A DNA stretch of 64,000 nt, from contig NZ_LGVW01000034.1 in NCBI RefSeq assembly GCF_001263335.1, forward strand, positions 1 through 64,000, read 5' to 3'. Under the pieces are notes generated by a model. It made no database searches. It was not told the DNA's origin and saw only the letters and a list, made by a program, of their open reading frames with translations. Below are positions 47,402 to 55,981 of the stretch, in pieces. The stretch is from Dichelobacter nodosus (GTDB taxonomy: Bacteria > Pseudomonadota > Gammaproteobacteria > Cardiobacteriales > Cardiobacteriaceae). How positions within the stretch are numbered: position 1 is the first letter of the stretch; each line of letters opens with the position of its first letter. Both the position numbers and the translations under genes were made by a program.

Positions 47402-49306
47402 TTACGACGCGGTGTGCAAAATCTGCGTCAACGTGTAGCGCAAATAAACTTCATTTAAACTCATTTGCATGCGTTTTTCCCATTCTTGATCGAGCGCTGT
47501 TTGCATATTTTGCCGGCGTCCCGAGGAAAGAAAACGCAGCATTTTCATATCTTGAAACAAAATCTTAAATGTGGACGGCTGATAATGATGCGGCGCAAAC
47601 GGCGGTGGATCGTTTTTTAAAAAATAGGGCGAAATTTGCCGCAAAAGCTGGCGATATAACGTTTTTTGAAGCGCGATTTGCTCGTTATCTTCTCCGATTT
47701 CGCCAAAAGCGTGTTGAGCGATAAACGTCACGATGCGCACGTATATCGCGCGTTCGGTTGCTTCATCGGGCGCATCGCCGCGCGGCGCGCCGAATGCATC
47801 ATCGAGTAACACCGAATAACACCATTCATAAAAAGAAACCATATTATCCAAGCGAATCATACGCATAATTGTTTGTTTTAACGATTTTTGTTGTTCGGCG
47901 TTTAATAGTTCGCGCGCGCGATTTGTATAACGGTTAAACCATAACGGTTGAAGCAGCGGGTGCGTTTGCTCTAATTGTTCCAAAAAAGGCGCGGACGGCA
48001 TCACCGCTAAATTGGGATAACTTTGTTGCAGTTCAAAAATGCTCAAACCGCTGTGATAAATAAAAAAACTGTTGATTGCCGCGCATAAAGTTTCCGGCGT
48101 TAAATCTGGAAGCGTAATTGCTGCATTTTGTTTATTTTTAATGAAATTAATGGGATAAAACGTATATTTCTCAAAAGCATGCCGATAGGTTAAATGTTGC
48201 TCTTCAATATTGGGCGTATATTGACTGTGATCGAGTTCATAAGCTAAAGCATCGAGTTCGCGTTTATCAATTTTGCCGCCGTAGCGCGCAATGCGTTCTT
48301 CCAATGACGGGTGTGTGGCAAAATGAACGGAATTAAAATAATTGATAAATAAAATATGCGCATTTTGCGGACGCGGTTTATAAGACTGTTTTTTCAAATA
48401 GTGCAGCGCCAGCGCTTTTTTTAAAGCACTCACCAGCGCTTCGGGATAACGCGTATATTCCACCGCTTTGGCGTCAGCCATCAATTCGCGTTGCCGCGAA
48501 AATGCGCTTTGAATATAGCGCCCGAATAAATACAAAATCCAGCCGATTACGCCTAAAAAGCGTTGTAAATACAATTGATAAGAAAGCGAATGATATAAAA
48601 AACCTTCCGGTGCGGCTTTAATAATCGGTTCTTCGCGCCATTGACTCATTACCCAAAAACCTTCCAGAATCGCGGTTAATTGCGCATATAAAAAAACATC
48701 TTCATCAACAATATGCGCGATTTCATGCGCGATTACGGCTTGTTGCTCATCGCGGCGCAAAATATTCATCATGCCTTGGGAAACGACTAAAACCGTGCTG
48801 CGCGCTTGTCCGCCAACAACAAACGCGTTAATCGTGTCATCTTTGGGTAGATAAAATAATTCCGGCGGTTTGATATGCGCGGCTACGGATAATTCTTCAA
48901 CGACGTTGCGCATTTGTTTAAATTTTGCCATTTCTCTGGGTAACCCGTTCATCGGAAACGGTTTTGCACCCATTTTTTGGGCTAAAAGACGGGCGCTGTG
49001 TTGGCGGTAATGTTTTAACGCAATAACGTATTCCGTTAAAACAATAAAACTCACCAGCGCCGCGGTGATTAGGCTGATTTTGCTCATTTCGCCGTGGTGT
49101 TCGCTGAAAATGTGGTACCAAAATCCGACCGAATACGCATCTGAATTAAATCCATTAAAAAAGGCATAAATGAGAACAAGCAATAAATAAACGCTGACCG
49201 CATAAATAACGCTGCTCAATAAAATGCAGGTATAAAATTGTGTTTTCAAACGCCGGCTGGCAATTTGCGCTTCCTGATGATGAAAACGAAAATGGGTAGC
49301 GCTCAT
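47402..49306 (-). CDS. M48-family membrane metalloprotease with long C-terminal extension
   Basis: A 634-residue protein. It has membrane segments at about 25-50 and 77-98, then an HtpX-like catalytic domain with H194-E-I-A-H198 and the third zinc ligand E274 in RELMAD. A hydrophobic stretch near 250-262 lies between them. The C-terminal 300 residues (tetracysteine-free, helical, rich in aromatic residues) have no motif I can name. It is paired with lemA six bases upstream, an association seen in many bacteria. Confidence 0.88.
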   Translation of the reverse strand: MSATHFRFHHQEAQIASRRLKTQFYTCILLSSVIYAVSVYLLLVLIYAFFNGFNSDAYSVGFWYHIFSEHHGEMSKISLITAALVSFIVLTEYVIALKHYRQHSARLLAQKMGAKPFPMNGLPREMAKFKQMRNVVEELSVAAHIKPPELFYLPKDDTINAFVVGGQARSTVLVVSQGMMNILRRDEQQAVIAHEIAHIVDEDVFLYAQLTAILEGFWVMSQWREEPIIKAAPEGFLYHSLSYQLYLQRFLGVIGWILYLFGRYIQSAFSRQRELMADAKAVEYTRYPEALVSALKKALALHYLKKQSYKPRPQNAHILFINYFNSVHFATHPSLEERIARYGGKIDKRELDALAYELDHSQYTPNIEEQHLTYRHAFEKYTFYPINFIKNKQNAAITLPDLTPETLCAAINSFFIYHSGLSIFELQQSYPNLAVMPSAPFLEQLEQTHPLLQPLWFNRYTNRARELLNAEQQKSLKQTIMRMIRLDNMVSFYEWCYSVLLDDAFGAPRGDAPDEATERAIYVRIVTFIAQHAFGEIGEDNEQIALQKTLYRQLLRQISPYFLKNDPPPFAPHHYQPSTFKILFQDMKMLRFLSSGRRQNMQTALDQEWEKRMQMSLNEVYLRYTLTQILHTAS

Positions 49307-49312
49307 GATTGA

Positions 49313-49882
49313 TTAAAGCGTTTTATCAAAGCTGACGGTTGGGCAAGCGCGCACGGATTCTTCAATTTCGTACCAAGATTGTGTACGGAATCCAAATAAT
49401 TGACTGATGATATTTTGGGGAAATTGTTCAACGCTGGCGTTATAAATCGTCACCATTTCATTGAAATATTGCCGCGCAAACGCGATGCGGTTTTCTGTGC
49501 TGCTGATTTCTTCTTGCAACGTTTGCATTTGTTCATTGGCTTTTAATTCGGGATAGGATTCAATGCAGGCATAAAATCCTTTCATGGCTTGCTCGAGCGC
49601 TTTTTCGGCTGGGGCAATTTGTTCAATTTGTGTGGATTTTAAGGCATTGACGGCGGTGGTTCGGGCGGAAATAACGTGCGTTAAGGTTTGTTCTTCATGT
49701 TGCAAATATTTTTGAGCAACGGCAACTAAATTAGGAATTAAATCGTGGCGGCGATGCAGCTGCACATCAATTTGAGAAAAAGCGTTATGGATTTCATTTC
49801 GTGCGCGAACGAGTTGGTTATAAATCCGAATTAAAAATAATGCGGCGATTCCAATGATGGCTAAAACAGCGATAAATATCAT
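49313..49882 (-). CDS. lemA: LemA family protein
   Basis: A 189-residue protein with one N-terminal membrane segment (about 2-20) and a helical-bundle domain containing the LemA signature RNEIHNAFSQIDVQLHRRHD and LIPNLVAVAQKY, then ENRIAFARQYFNEMV. The function of LemA is unknown. Linkage to the M48 protease suggests a joint envelope role. AGGAG precedes the start. Confidence 0.92.
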   Translation of the reverse strand: MIFIAVLAIIGIAALFLIRIYNQLVRARNEIHNAFSQIDVQLHRRHDLIPNLVAVAQKYLQHEEQTLTHVISARTTAVNALKSTQIEQIAPAEKALEQAMKGFYACIESYPELKANEQMQTLQEEISSTENRIAFARQYFNEMVTIYNASVEQFPQNIISQLFGFRTQSWYEIEESVRACPTVSFDKTL

Positions 49883-49968
49883 CGTAAACTCCTAAAATTA
49901 AAATGAAAGAATTTTATCAGTTTTTATTTCTGGTCTTGCAAAATATTTTATTTACCGACGGGGAATAG

Positions 49969-49996
49969 TTGCATTTCCCCTTAATTTCTCTACAAT
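49969..49996 (+). promoter_or_regulatory. putative promoter of rnpB
   Basis: TACAAT (49991-49996) lies about 7 bases before the predicted 5' end of RNase P RNA. TTGCAT is 16 bases upstream. The -10 is good and the -35 is weak. Confidence 0.5.
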
Positions 49997-50002
49997 TTGC
50001 CG

Positions 50003-50336
50003 CTTGAGTTTGCCAGACAATCGCTGACGAAAGTTGGAGGAAAGTCCGGGCTTTATAGGGCAAAGCGCTGGGTAACGCCCAGGCAGCGTGAGCTGACGGA
50101 AAGTGCCACAGAAAAGATACCGCCTCGATTGAGGTAAGGGTGAAATGGTGCGGTAAGAGCGCACCGCATTTGCGGCAACGTAAATGGCAGGGAAAACCCC
50201 GCTTAAAGCAAGACCAAATAGAGAATCAATGCGGCGGCCCGTCGTGATTCTGGGTAGGTCGCTAGAGGCTGGCAGTAATGTTAGTCGCAGAGGAATGATT
50301 GTCCACGACAGAACCCGGCTTATCGGTGAACTCATC
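50003..50336 (+). ncRNA. rnpB: RNase P RNA (bacterial type A)
   Basis: Catalytic RNA that trims tRNA 5' leaders. Conserved blocks are present in order: GAGGAAAGTCCGGGCT, TAGGGCA, GGTAACGCC, GGTAAGGGTGAAA, GTGCGGTAAGAGCGCACCGC, AGACCAAATAG, GGCCCGTC, GGGTAGGTCGCT, and the 3' GTCCACGACAGAACCCGGC plus TTATCGGT. The ends are set by pairing TGAGTTTGCC (50005-50014) with GGTGAACTCA (50325-50334), the P1 helix, so they are accurate to a few bases. Confidence 0.95.
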
Positions 50337-50341
50337 TTTTT

Positions 50342-50414
50342 GCCCTTGTAGCTCAATGGATAGAGCAGTCCCCTCCTAAGGGAAAGGTTACCAGTTCGAT
50401 TCTGGTCTCGGGCG
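50342..50414 (+). tRNA. tRNA-Arg (anticodon CCT), atypical
   Basis: A tRNA-like gene starting five bases after rnpB. The D-arm is GCTCAATGGATAGAGC, the anticodon loop CTCCTAA gives CCT, and the T-arm is ACCAG-TTCGATT-CTGGT. Acceptor GCCCTTG against CTCGGGC leaves two adjacent mismatches (U5-C68, U6-U67), and the first anticodon-stem pair is G-A. The 3' end reads GCATC, so CCA is not encoded, unlike the other complete tRNAs here. It is either a divergent functional gene or a decaying one. Confidence 0.8.
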
Positions 50415-50494
50415 CATCTTAAATTTGTTTCTCGTGGCGCTGAGGGTTTGTGCCATAATTGTGGGCAGTTTTATCACAATACAGTCACTTCACA

Positions 50495-51415
50495 ATGAGA
50501 AAAATATATCTGGCAGGCGGAGATTCGCGTAGCGTAGCAGCTTATTTTCATGCGCTCACGGGGGCGGTTAGCGTGGTTTGTGGTTACGCTAATAGCGCGT
50601 TGCCGGCGCCGAGTTATCAGCAAGTTTGTAGCGGTAAAACGGGCGCAGTTAAAGCCGTTGCGTTGACGTATCAACCGCATATTCTTTCGCTTTCGGCAGT
50701 CTTTTTGCATTTCTTTCGTCTGCTCGAACCCATTCTTTTTCAATATCAACCGCATCACCAACGCCACGGTATTTATAGCGTCTTTTCGGAAGAACGAGAT
50801 TTAGCGCGCGCGGCAGTTACGGCGCTGCAAAAACGCCATTTAAATCCGATCACAATTGAAATTGCCGCGCTTGATAATTTTTTTGCCGCAGAAAATGCGC
50901 CGCTTTCAACGCTGGAACCACCGCGGCAGGCAAATGAACCTTTTTCCGCTGAAGAACGTCAATTACTTTACGCTTTTTGGCAAAAACCAAAACTTGCTGA
51001 ATTGAAAAAAATCCTTTCGGAAGAAGAGTTTGCTATCACGCAAGAACAATCAACCGAAGCGCCTTTTTCGCATTGTTATGATCAATTATTCGCCGCGGGG
51101 ATTTACGTTGATTTATTAAGCGGAGAACCGCTGTTTTGTTCTAATGATAAATATGATGCCGGTTGTGGCTGGCCGAGTTTTTCGCAACCGTTAACGGAAG
51201 AAGCGCTTACTTATCATGCTGATTTTAAAGGCGGACAAAAGCGCATTGAAGTGAGAAGTGCCGTTTCCGATAATCATTTGGGACACGTTTTTTTTGATGA
51301 ACCGTCTCCAAGCGGCAAACGTTATTGCATCAATGGAACCAGTTTGCGCTTTATTCCGTGGTCAAAAATGGACGCCGCAGGTTATGGCGATTTAAAAATC
51401 AAGGTGAAAAAGTGA
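50495..51415 (+). CDS. MsrA-MsrB fusion with inactivated MsrA domain
   Basis: A 306-residue protein. Residues 1-130 align to MsrA (GAVSVVCGYANS, SYQQVCSGKTGAVKAVALTY), but the catalytic GCFW reads G-D10-S-R and the later substrate region is lost. Residues 190-290 form MsrB with YVDLLSGEPLF, resolving C224 in DAGCGWPSF, VRSAVSDNHLGHVF and catalytic C278 in RYCINGTSLRF. MsrB, which reduces methionine-R-sulfoxide, should be active while MsrA should not. The start at 50495 gives MRKIYLAGG. The stop overlaps the next gene's GTG start (GTGA). Confidence 0.88.
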   Translation: MRKIYLAGGDSRSVAAYFHALTGAVSVVCGYANSALPAPSYQQVCSGKTGAVKAVALTYQPHILSLSAVFLHFFRLLEPILFQYQPHHQRHGIYSVFSEERDLARAAVTALQKRHLNPITIEIAALDNFFAAENAPLSTLEPPRQANEPFSAEERQLLYAFWQKPKLAELKKILSEEEFAITQEQSTEAPFSHCYDQLFAAGIYVDLLSGEPLFCSNDKYDAGCGWPSFSQPLTEEALTYHADFKGGQKRIEVRSAVSDNHLGHVFFDEPSPSGKRYCINGTSLRFIPWSKMDAAGYGDLKIKVKK

Positions 51416-52617
51416 AATTAAATACGATACAAGGCGGCATTATAGTCACCATTTTTTCATGCACCTTTTTGATTCCCGGCGGTTATAACTACGGCATGCT
51501 GGCGTTACTCATCACCGGCATCATTGCGATTGCCGAAAAATCGCCGCATCGATTATCGTATTTTGAGCGCCGCTGGATTGCGTTTTTATTGATTTTTAGC
51601 GCAATTTCGCTGACGTTGCGATTGTTACACGGCGAACCTTTATCTACCTACGATAATTTAAGCCGTTATGGTTTATCGATTATTCTTTTATACGGTTTAA
51701 GCCGTTATCCGCCGGCGGAAAAATATTATAGTTGGGCGTTATTAGCGGGGACTTTAACGGCTTTATTGATGGTTTTAGTGGCGCGATATCGCGGCGACAG
51801 CGCGATCGGCTATCAGCATCACATTCAATTTTCCGGTATTTCGATGATTTTTGCCGTATTTTCGGGATTTCGGTTGCCGTACGCCAAAACACGTTGGCAA
51901 CGTTTTATTTTAATCGTAGCGCTGTTTTGCGGTGTTTGCGCGGCAGCTTTGGGTGGCGGACGCGGCAGTTGGTTAATCGTGCCGCCGATATTGGTTTTAT
52001 TTTTCATAATGATGCGTAAACGGGTGACGCTGAAAAACGCCGCTTTGGGATTTTTTCTACTCTTGTCGTTTTTTTCTGCTTTATATTGCATTCCTCAAAC
52101 GGGCGTTGCCGCGCGCGTGCGGGGCGTTTTTTCGGATCTCGATCATTATCGCCAAGGAACCGTTGCCACGTCTCAAGGAATGCGTTTGGAAATGTGGCGC
52201 TGCGCCCGATTGATGTGGCAGGAAAAGCCGTTGATGGGGTGGGGCAGCGTGGGCATGCAAGCGGAAAAAGCGCGTTTAATTGCGCGCAATGATTGTCATT
52301 TTTCAATTGCGCCTTTTAATCATTTGCATAATGATTATATTGATATCGGCGTTCGTTACGGCATTGTGGGCTGTTTCAATTTTTTATTTATTTATTGTGG
52401 CGCATTATTTTTATATTTCGTGATGTTGGCACAATTTCCATCTATTGCTTGGCAGGGCATTGCGATTAATTGTTGTTTTATGGTGGTTTCTTTAACAAAT
52501 GCCTTTTTGAGTCACCATATAAGTATTATTTTTTATTTATTATTAAATTCTTTGTTATTTATACAAACTAATTATACCTATATTCAAAATAAAAATTATA
52601 TAAGTAATAAAATTTAG
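51412..52617 (+). CDS. O-antigen ligase-like membrane protein (Wzy_C family)
   Basis: A 401-residue polytopic protein with about 10-12 hydrophobic segments. The Wzy_C block is visible as LGGGRGSWLIVPPI, then the periplasmic loop with PLMGWGSVGM and HLHNDYIDIGVRYGIVG carrying the conserved His. The family includes WaaL ligases and O-antigen polymerases; it would work on LPS at the periplasmic face. A GTG start at 51412 overlaps the Msr stop; a longer frame lies within the Msr gene. The last residues are Asn/Tyr/Lys-rich and the DNA becomes very AT-rich. Confidence 0.82.
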   Translation: MKLNTIQGGIIVTIFSCTFLIPGGYNYGMLALLITGIIAIAEKSPHRLSYFERRWIAFLLIFSAISLTLRLLHGEPLSTYDNLSRYGLSIILLYGLSRYPPAEKYYSWALLAGTLTALLMVLVARYRGDSAIGYQHHIQFSGISMIFAVFSGFRLPYAKTRWQRFILIVALFCGVCAAALGGGRGSWLIVPPILVLFFIMMRKRVTLKNAALGFFLLLSFFSALYCIPQTGVAARVRGVFSDLDHYRQGTVATSQGMRLEMWRCARLMWQEKPLMGWGSVGMQAEKARLIARNDCHFSIAPFNHLHNDYIDIGVRYGIVGCFNFLFIYCGALFLYFVMLAQFPSIAWQGIAINCCFMVVSLTNAFLSHHISIIFYLLLNSLLFIQTNYTYIQNKNYISNKI

Positions 52618-52929
52618 ATGAGTAATTAAATCGCGGCGCTATTTTTGATCGTTAAATTTATTTGAGTTTTTCTTCATATTTTATTATGGTATGCATCTGA
52701 CGGCAGCGCGAAATAATATTTAAGATTTTTCTTCGTTTTATCATCGCAATATTTAATACATAAAAATAATATACTGATTAATAAATGATTTTCTGATAAT
52801 TCTACTCATTCATTATTTACGGAGATTAAAATTTTGTTGATTATTATCAAATAAAAGCGCTATTGTTTTTAGCATGATGAATCGAGTAATTATCTTTCTT
52901 TTCACCAAACAAAAGAGGAATAAATTTCA
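52618..52929. other. AT-rich noncoding stretch
   Basis: About 310 bases, clearly more AT-rich than the flanking genes, between the ligase gene and a short open frame. I see no RNA gene, clear hairpin terminator or repeat. It may hold regulatory sequence for the downstream MarR gene. Confidence 0.5.
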
Positions 52930-53112
52930 ATGAAATTATGTATGACGTTTAATAAAACGGGCGGTTTTTCTTATTTAAAAAAACATTCAATAATTTTAGC
53001 GGCAGAAAAGCAATTAACGCATATTATTTTTATTAGAAAAATAATAGAAATTATTGAAATGTTGGCGCATCTTTTTATTGATGTTAAAAGGAATGAGATT
53101 CTGCTCAATTAA
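52930..53112 (+). CDS. possible small hypothetical protein
   Basis: A 60-residue open frame (MKLCMTFNKTGGFSYLKKHS...). AAGAGGAA lies 9 bases before its ATG, which is acceptable. It has a mildly hydrophobic middle (IIFIRKIIEIIEMLAHLFI) that could be an amphipathic or membrane helix. No family is recognised. The AT-rich composition makes chance open frames likely, so this is a weak call. Confidence 0.3.
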   Translation: MKLCMTFNKTGGFSYLKKHSIILAAEKQLTHIIFIRKIIEIIEMLAHLFIDVKRNEILLN

Positions 53113-53177
53113 TTAATTGATAATCGGTTTTCTTATTTCAGAAATTATATCAATACATCATTTTTTAAAGGTTTTAT

Positions 53178-53624
53178 ATGATTTCATCAGCATTAATTAA
53201 AGAATTTCTTGATGCGTGTTTTTTGGCAAAAGAAATGACCCAAATAATGCCGCAATTACCTGCTGGTTTAACGCCGCGTCATATTTACATTCTTGATAAA
53301 ATTCATGAGTTATCACAAAAAAATAGGGCGGTGAAAATATCGGACGTCAGCGATAATTTGCGCGTGACCAAACCTGGAATTACCAAATTGATTCATGAGT
53401 TGACAATGCTGGGCATGATTCAAAAAAGTGCTGACGATATGGATAAACGCGTCACTTGGCTTCATTTAACGCCGTTGGGCGAGCAATGCCATCAGGAATA
53501 TTTCCTTAATTATCATCAAGCAATCGCCCAGCACTGCACGTCAACTTCCGAACAGGATTTAACCAATGCCATTTCTACTATTAAAAACTTGTATTGGCTG
53601 ATGAAGTCTAATGTCAACCGCTAA
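53178..53624 (+). CDS. MarR-family transcriptional regulator
   Basis: A 148-residue winged-helix protein. The recognition region reads VKISDVSDNLRVTKPGITKLIHEL (about residues 53-76) and the wing DDMDKRVTWLHLTPLG. MarR proteins sense small molecules and repress nearby genes; the target here is unknown, possibly the MATE pump encoded convergently downstream. TAAAGG precedes the ATG. Its 3' end overlaps folA by 4 bases on the opposite strand. Confidence 0.88.
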   Translation: MISSALIKEFLDACFLAKEMTQIMPQLPAGLTPRHIYILDKIHELSQKNRAVKISDVSDNLRVTKPGITKLIHELTMLGMIQKSADDMDKRVTWLHLTPLGEQCHQEYFLNYHQAIAQHCTSTSEQDLTNAISTIKNLYWLMKSNVNR

Positions 53625-54115
53625 CGCCGTTGATAATCGACAAAATCGAGCGCAAATGCGTTTTTCGCGTCCGCGGCAAAATGGCTGCGGTGCGTTTCTT
53701 GCCAATCTTGAGGTCGAATCGGGGGGAAAAAAGTATCGCCCAACAGTTCGGTATGAATCCACGTTATCGTTAAAAAATCCGCTTCATCAATCGTTGCCGC
53801 ATACAAACTACCGCCTCCGATAATAAATACTTTTTCATCATTGCAACAAAAAGCCAATGCTTCTGAAATAGCAGGAAAAACGGCGACATCAGCATGCAAC
53901 GGTTGCCCGCTGTGGCTGATGACAATATTTTTGCGATTGGGCAATGGCTTTTTTAAACTTTGAAACGTTTTGCGCCCCATGATGATGGTATGTCCGCTGG
54001 TGCGTTGTTTGAAATGCTGCAAATCGCGCGGCAAATGCCACGGCATACCGCCATCTTTTCCGATGACGCGGTTTAAAGTTTGCGCGGCAATTAAATGTAT
54101 TTTAGGCTTCGGCAT
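53621..54115 (-). CDS. folA: dihydrofolate reductase
   Basis: A 164-residue DHFR, giving tetrahydrofolate for thymidylate and other one-carbon reactions. Motifs: IAAQTLNRVIGKDGGMPWHL, the active-site Asp in LPRDLQHFK, HTIIMGRKTFQSL and FIIGGGSLYA. The start MPKPKIHLI at 54115 is preferred to a longer frame inside the MATE gene, with which it overlaps by 14 bases. Confidence 0.94.
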   Translation of the reverse strand: MPKPKIHLIAAQTLNRVIGKDGGMPWHLPRDLQHFKQRTSGHTIIMGRKTFQSLKKPLPNRKNIVISHSGQPLHADVAVFPAISEALAFCCNDEKVFIIGGGSLYAATIDEADFLTITWIHTELLGDTFFPPIRPQDWQETHRSHFAADAKNAFALDFVDYQRR

Positions 54116-55442
54116 GTAACGTCCTTTTGCGATGCGTATGATAAAAAACGCGGCGCGCGCCGAGCACAGCAAAAGTTCCTAATCCAAACGCGCAACCACC
54201 CCAAAGTCCATAAACGCCCCAATCAAAGCCGTATGCCATGATCGTGCCGGTGGGAATGCCGATAATCCAATAACCGATAAATGCGTACAACAAACAAATT
54301 CGCGTATCGCCCAAGCCGCGCAAAATCCCCGCGCAGGAAACTTGAATGCCGTCAATAAATTCAAAAAATGCCACCACAAATAAAATTTTCGCGGCAATGG
54401 CAATGATTTCTGGGTGATCGGTATAAAAAAGTGGAATGTAATAGCGCGCGAGAATCAAAACGATGCTCGATAGCAACATAAATCCACCGGAAAAAATCAT
54501 GCCGGTATACGCGCGATAACGAATTGCCGTCCAATCTCTACGTCCCAAAGCGTGCGCGCAGCGAATGGTTAACGCCGATGCAATGCCCAAAGGCACCATA
54601 AAAATAATACTCAAATAATTGCTGGCAATTTGATTGGCGCTGGTGATGATGGCATTTTCGCGGCTTGCCATAATACCGATATAAGAAAACATTGCCGCTT
54701 CCATGACCATTGCGGCGCCGATGGGCAATCCAACCCACAATAATTCTTTAATCATCGGCAAATTAAATGCGCTCATTTTGTGGAATAAACGGTAACGGCG
54801 CCAGCGCGGACGCGTTGCCAGTATCCATAATAAAGCGCCGGTATAAAGGACATAACAAAATCCCGTAGAAATTGCCATGCCGGCAGCGCCTAAATCGGTA
54901 AACGTTAAGAAAAACCAGTTACCAACGATATTAACCGGCAACAATGCGGCTTGAACGTAATTAATAGGTCGGGGATTTGCCATACCTTCTAAAAAAAAGC
55001 GGGCGAGTTGTCCCAACAAAAAAATACCTGCCGGCAGCGCTAAAACCAATAAATAACGTTTACTTTCTTCGGCAATACTTTTTTCGCTACCGATAATTTG
55101 GGGCAAATAAGCGCAGCCAATCACGGCAAAAATCATCAAAATACCCAAAAGACTAAACAGCCAAAATCCTTGTTGAAATTCGCGGCGAATGGTGACGTGG
55201 CTATCATTTCCGTGCCGGCGTGAAATGAGCGCCGAAAAACCAACGCCGATGCCAATCATAAATAAATAAACAATGGCGAATAATTGATTTGCTAAAGAAA
55301 CGCCCGCCAACGTGAGCGGCGTGTGGCGTCCTGCCATCACGGTATCAATAATTTGCTGACCGTAATTGAGCAATTGCGTGCAAATCATCGGCAATGCTAA
55401 TGACAATGTGGGACGAAGTTCATTTTTAAATGCTTGCACCAT
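54102..55442 (-). CDS. MATE-family multidrug exporter (NorM-like)
   Basis: A 446-residue efflux protein with 12 hydrophobic segments in two related halves. Family stretches: LALPMICTQLLNYGQQIIDTVMAGR near the start and QIASNYLSIIFMVPLGIASALTIR in the middle. It exports cationic compounds with Na+ or H+. AAGG lies 6 bases before the start. It is transcribed with folA, an unusual but simple overlap. Confidence 0.92.
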   Translation of the reverse strand: MVQAFKNELRPTLSLALPMICTQLLNYGQQIIDTVMAGRHTPLTLAGVSLANQLFAIVYLFMIGIGVGFSALISRRHGNDSHVTIRREFQQGFWLFSLLGILMIFAVIGCAYLPQIIGSEKSIAEESKRYLLVLALPAGIFLLGQLARFFLEGMANPRPINYVQAALLPVNIVGNWFFLTFTDLGAAGMAISTGFCYVLYTGALLWILATRPRWRRYRLFHKMSAFNLPMIKELLWVGLPIGAAMVMEAAMFSYIGIMASRENAIITSANQIASNYLSIIFMVPLGIASALTIRCAHALGRRDWTAIRYRAYTGMIFSGGFMLLSSIVLILARYYIPLFYTDHPEIIAIAAKILFVVAFFEFIDGIQVSCAGILRGLGDTRICLLYAFIGYWIIGIPTGTIMAYGFDWGVYGLWGGCAFGLGTFAVLGARRVFYHTHRKRTLHAEA

Positions 55443-55452
55443 AAAAAACCTT

Positions 55453-55480
55453 AGAAAAAACCTTCTCCAAAAGGAGAAGG
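55453..55480 (-). terminator. terminator after osmC
   Basis: CCTTCTCC-AAAA-GGAGAAGG (55461-55480) is a perfect 8-bp stem. On the minus strand it is followed by TTTTTT. It ends the osmC-family transcript before the MATE gene. Confidence 0.88.
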
Positions 55481-55521
55481 GTCGAAAATATCAGAGATGT
55501 TTAATGTATTTTAAAAGACAA

Positions 55522-55941
55522 TTACGCTTCATTGATCACTTCAAAACTATGGGTCACTTTTGCCGTTTTTCCCAACATAATTGCTACAGAACAATATTTT
55601 TCTGCAGATAAATTAATCGCTTGTTCAATAGCGCTTTCTTTTAAATCTTGACCGTATACGGTGAAATGAATATGAATTTTAGTAAAAACTGCAGGTTCGG
55701 TTTCCGCGCGTTCTGCCGTTACAGTGGTTTGGCAATCGCGGACTTTTTGTTGTTGTTTTTGCGAAATACTGACAACATCAATGCTGGAACAACCTGCCGC
55801 CGCCATTAACACCAATTCCATCGGATTAGCGCCGCGTTTAGCGTGACCTTCTGGCGGTTGTCCTTCCATCACCACGCCGTGACCGCTGTCATTAGTTGCG
55901 ATAAAACAGAGATTATCAATTTGTTTTGATTGTATTTTCAT
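55522..55941 (-). CDS. OsmC/YhfA-family peroxiredoxin-like protein
   Basis: A 139-residue OsmC-fold protein with the two conserved cysteines in AAAGCSSIDVVSI and SAEKYCSVAIML. The family includes organic hydroperoxide reductases; the YhfA branch is less well defined. GAGGAC precedes the start. It is a separate minus-strand unit with its own terminator. Confidence 0.88.
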   Translation of the reverse strand: MKIQSKQIDNLCFIATNDSGHGVVMEGQPPEGHAKRGANPMELVLMAAAGCSSIDVVSISQKQQQKVRDCQTTVTAERAETEPAVFTKIHIHFTVYGQDLKESAIEQAINLSAEKYCSVAIMLGKTAKVTHSFEVINEA

Positions 55942-55981
55942 GAAAAAGTCCTCAAAGTTTTACGAATAAAGAAGATATAGA

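Noticed and set aside
49952-50356. 134-codon open frame on the minus strand
   Set aside because: It lies across the RNase P RNA gene, whose conserved blocks explain the region fully; the translated product has no recognisable features.
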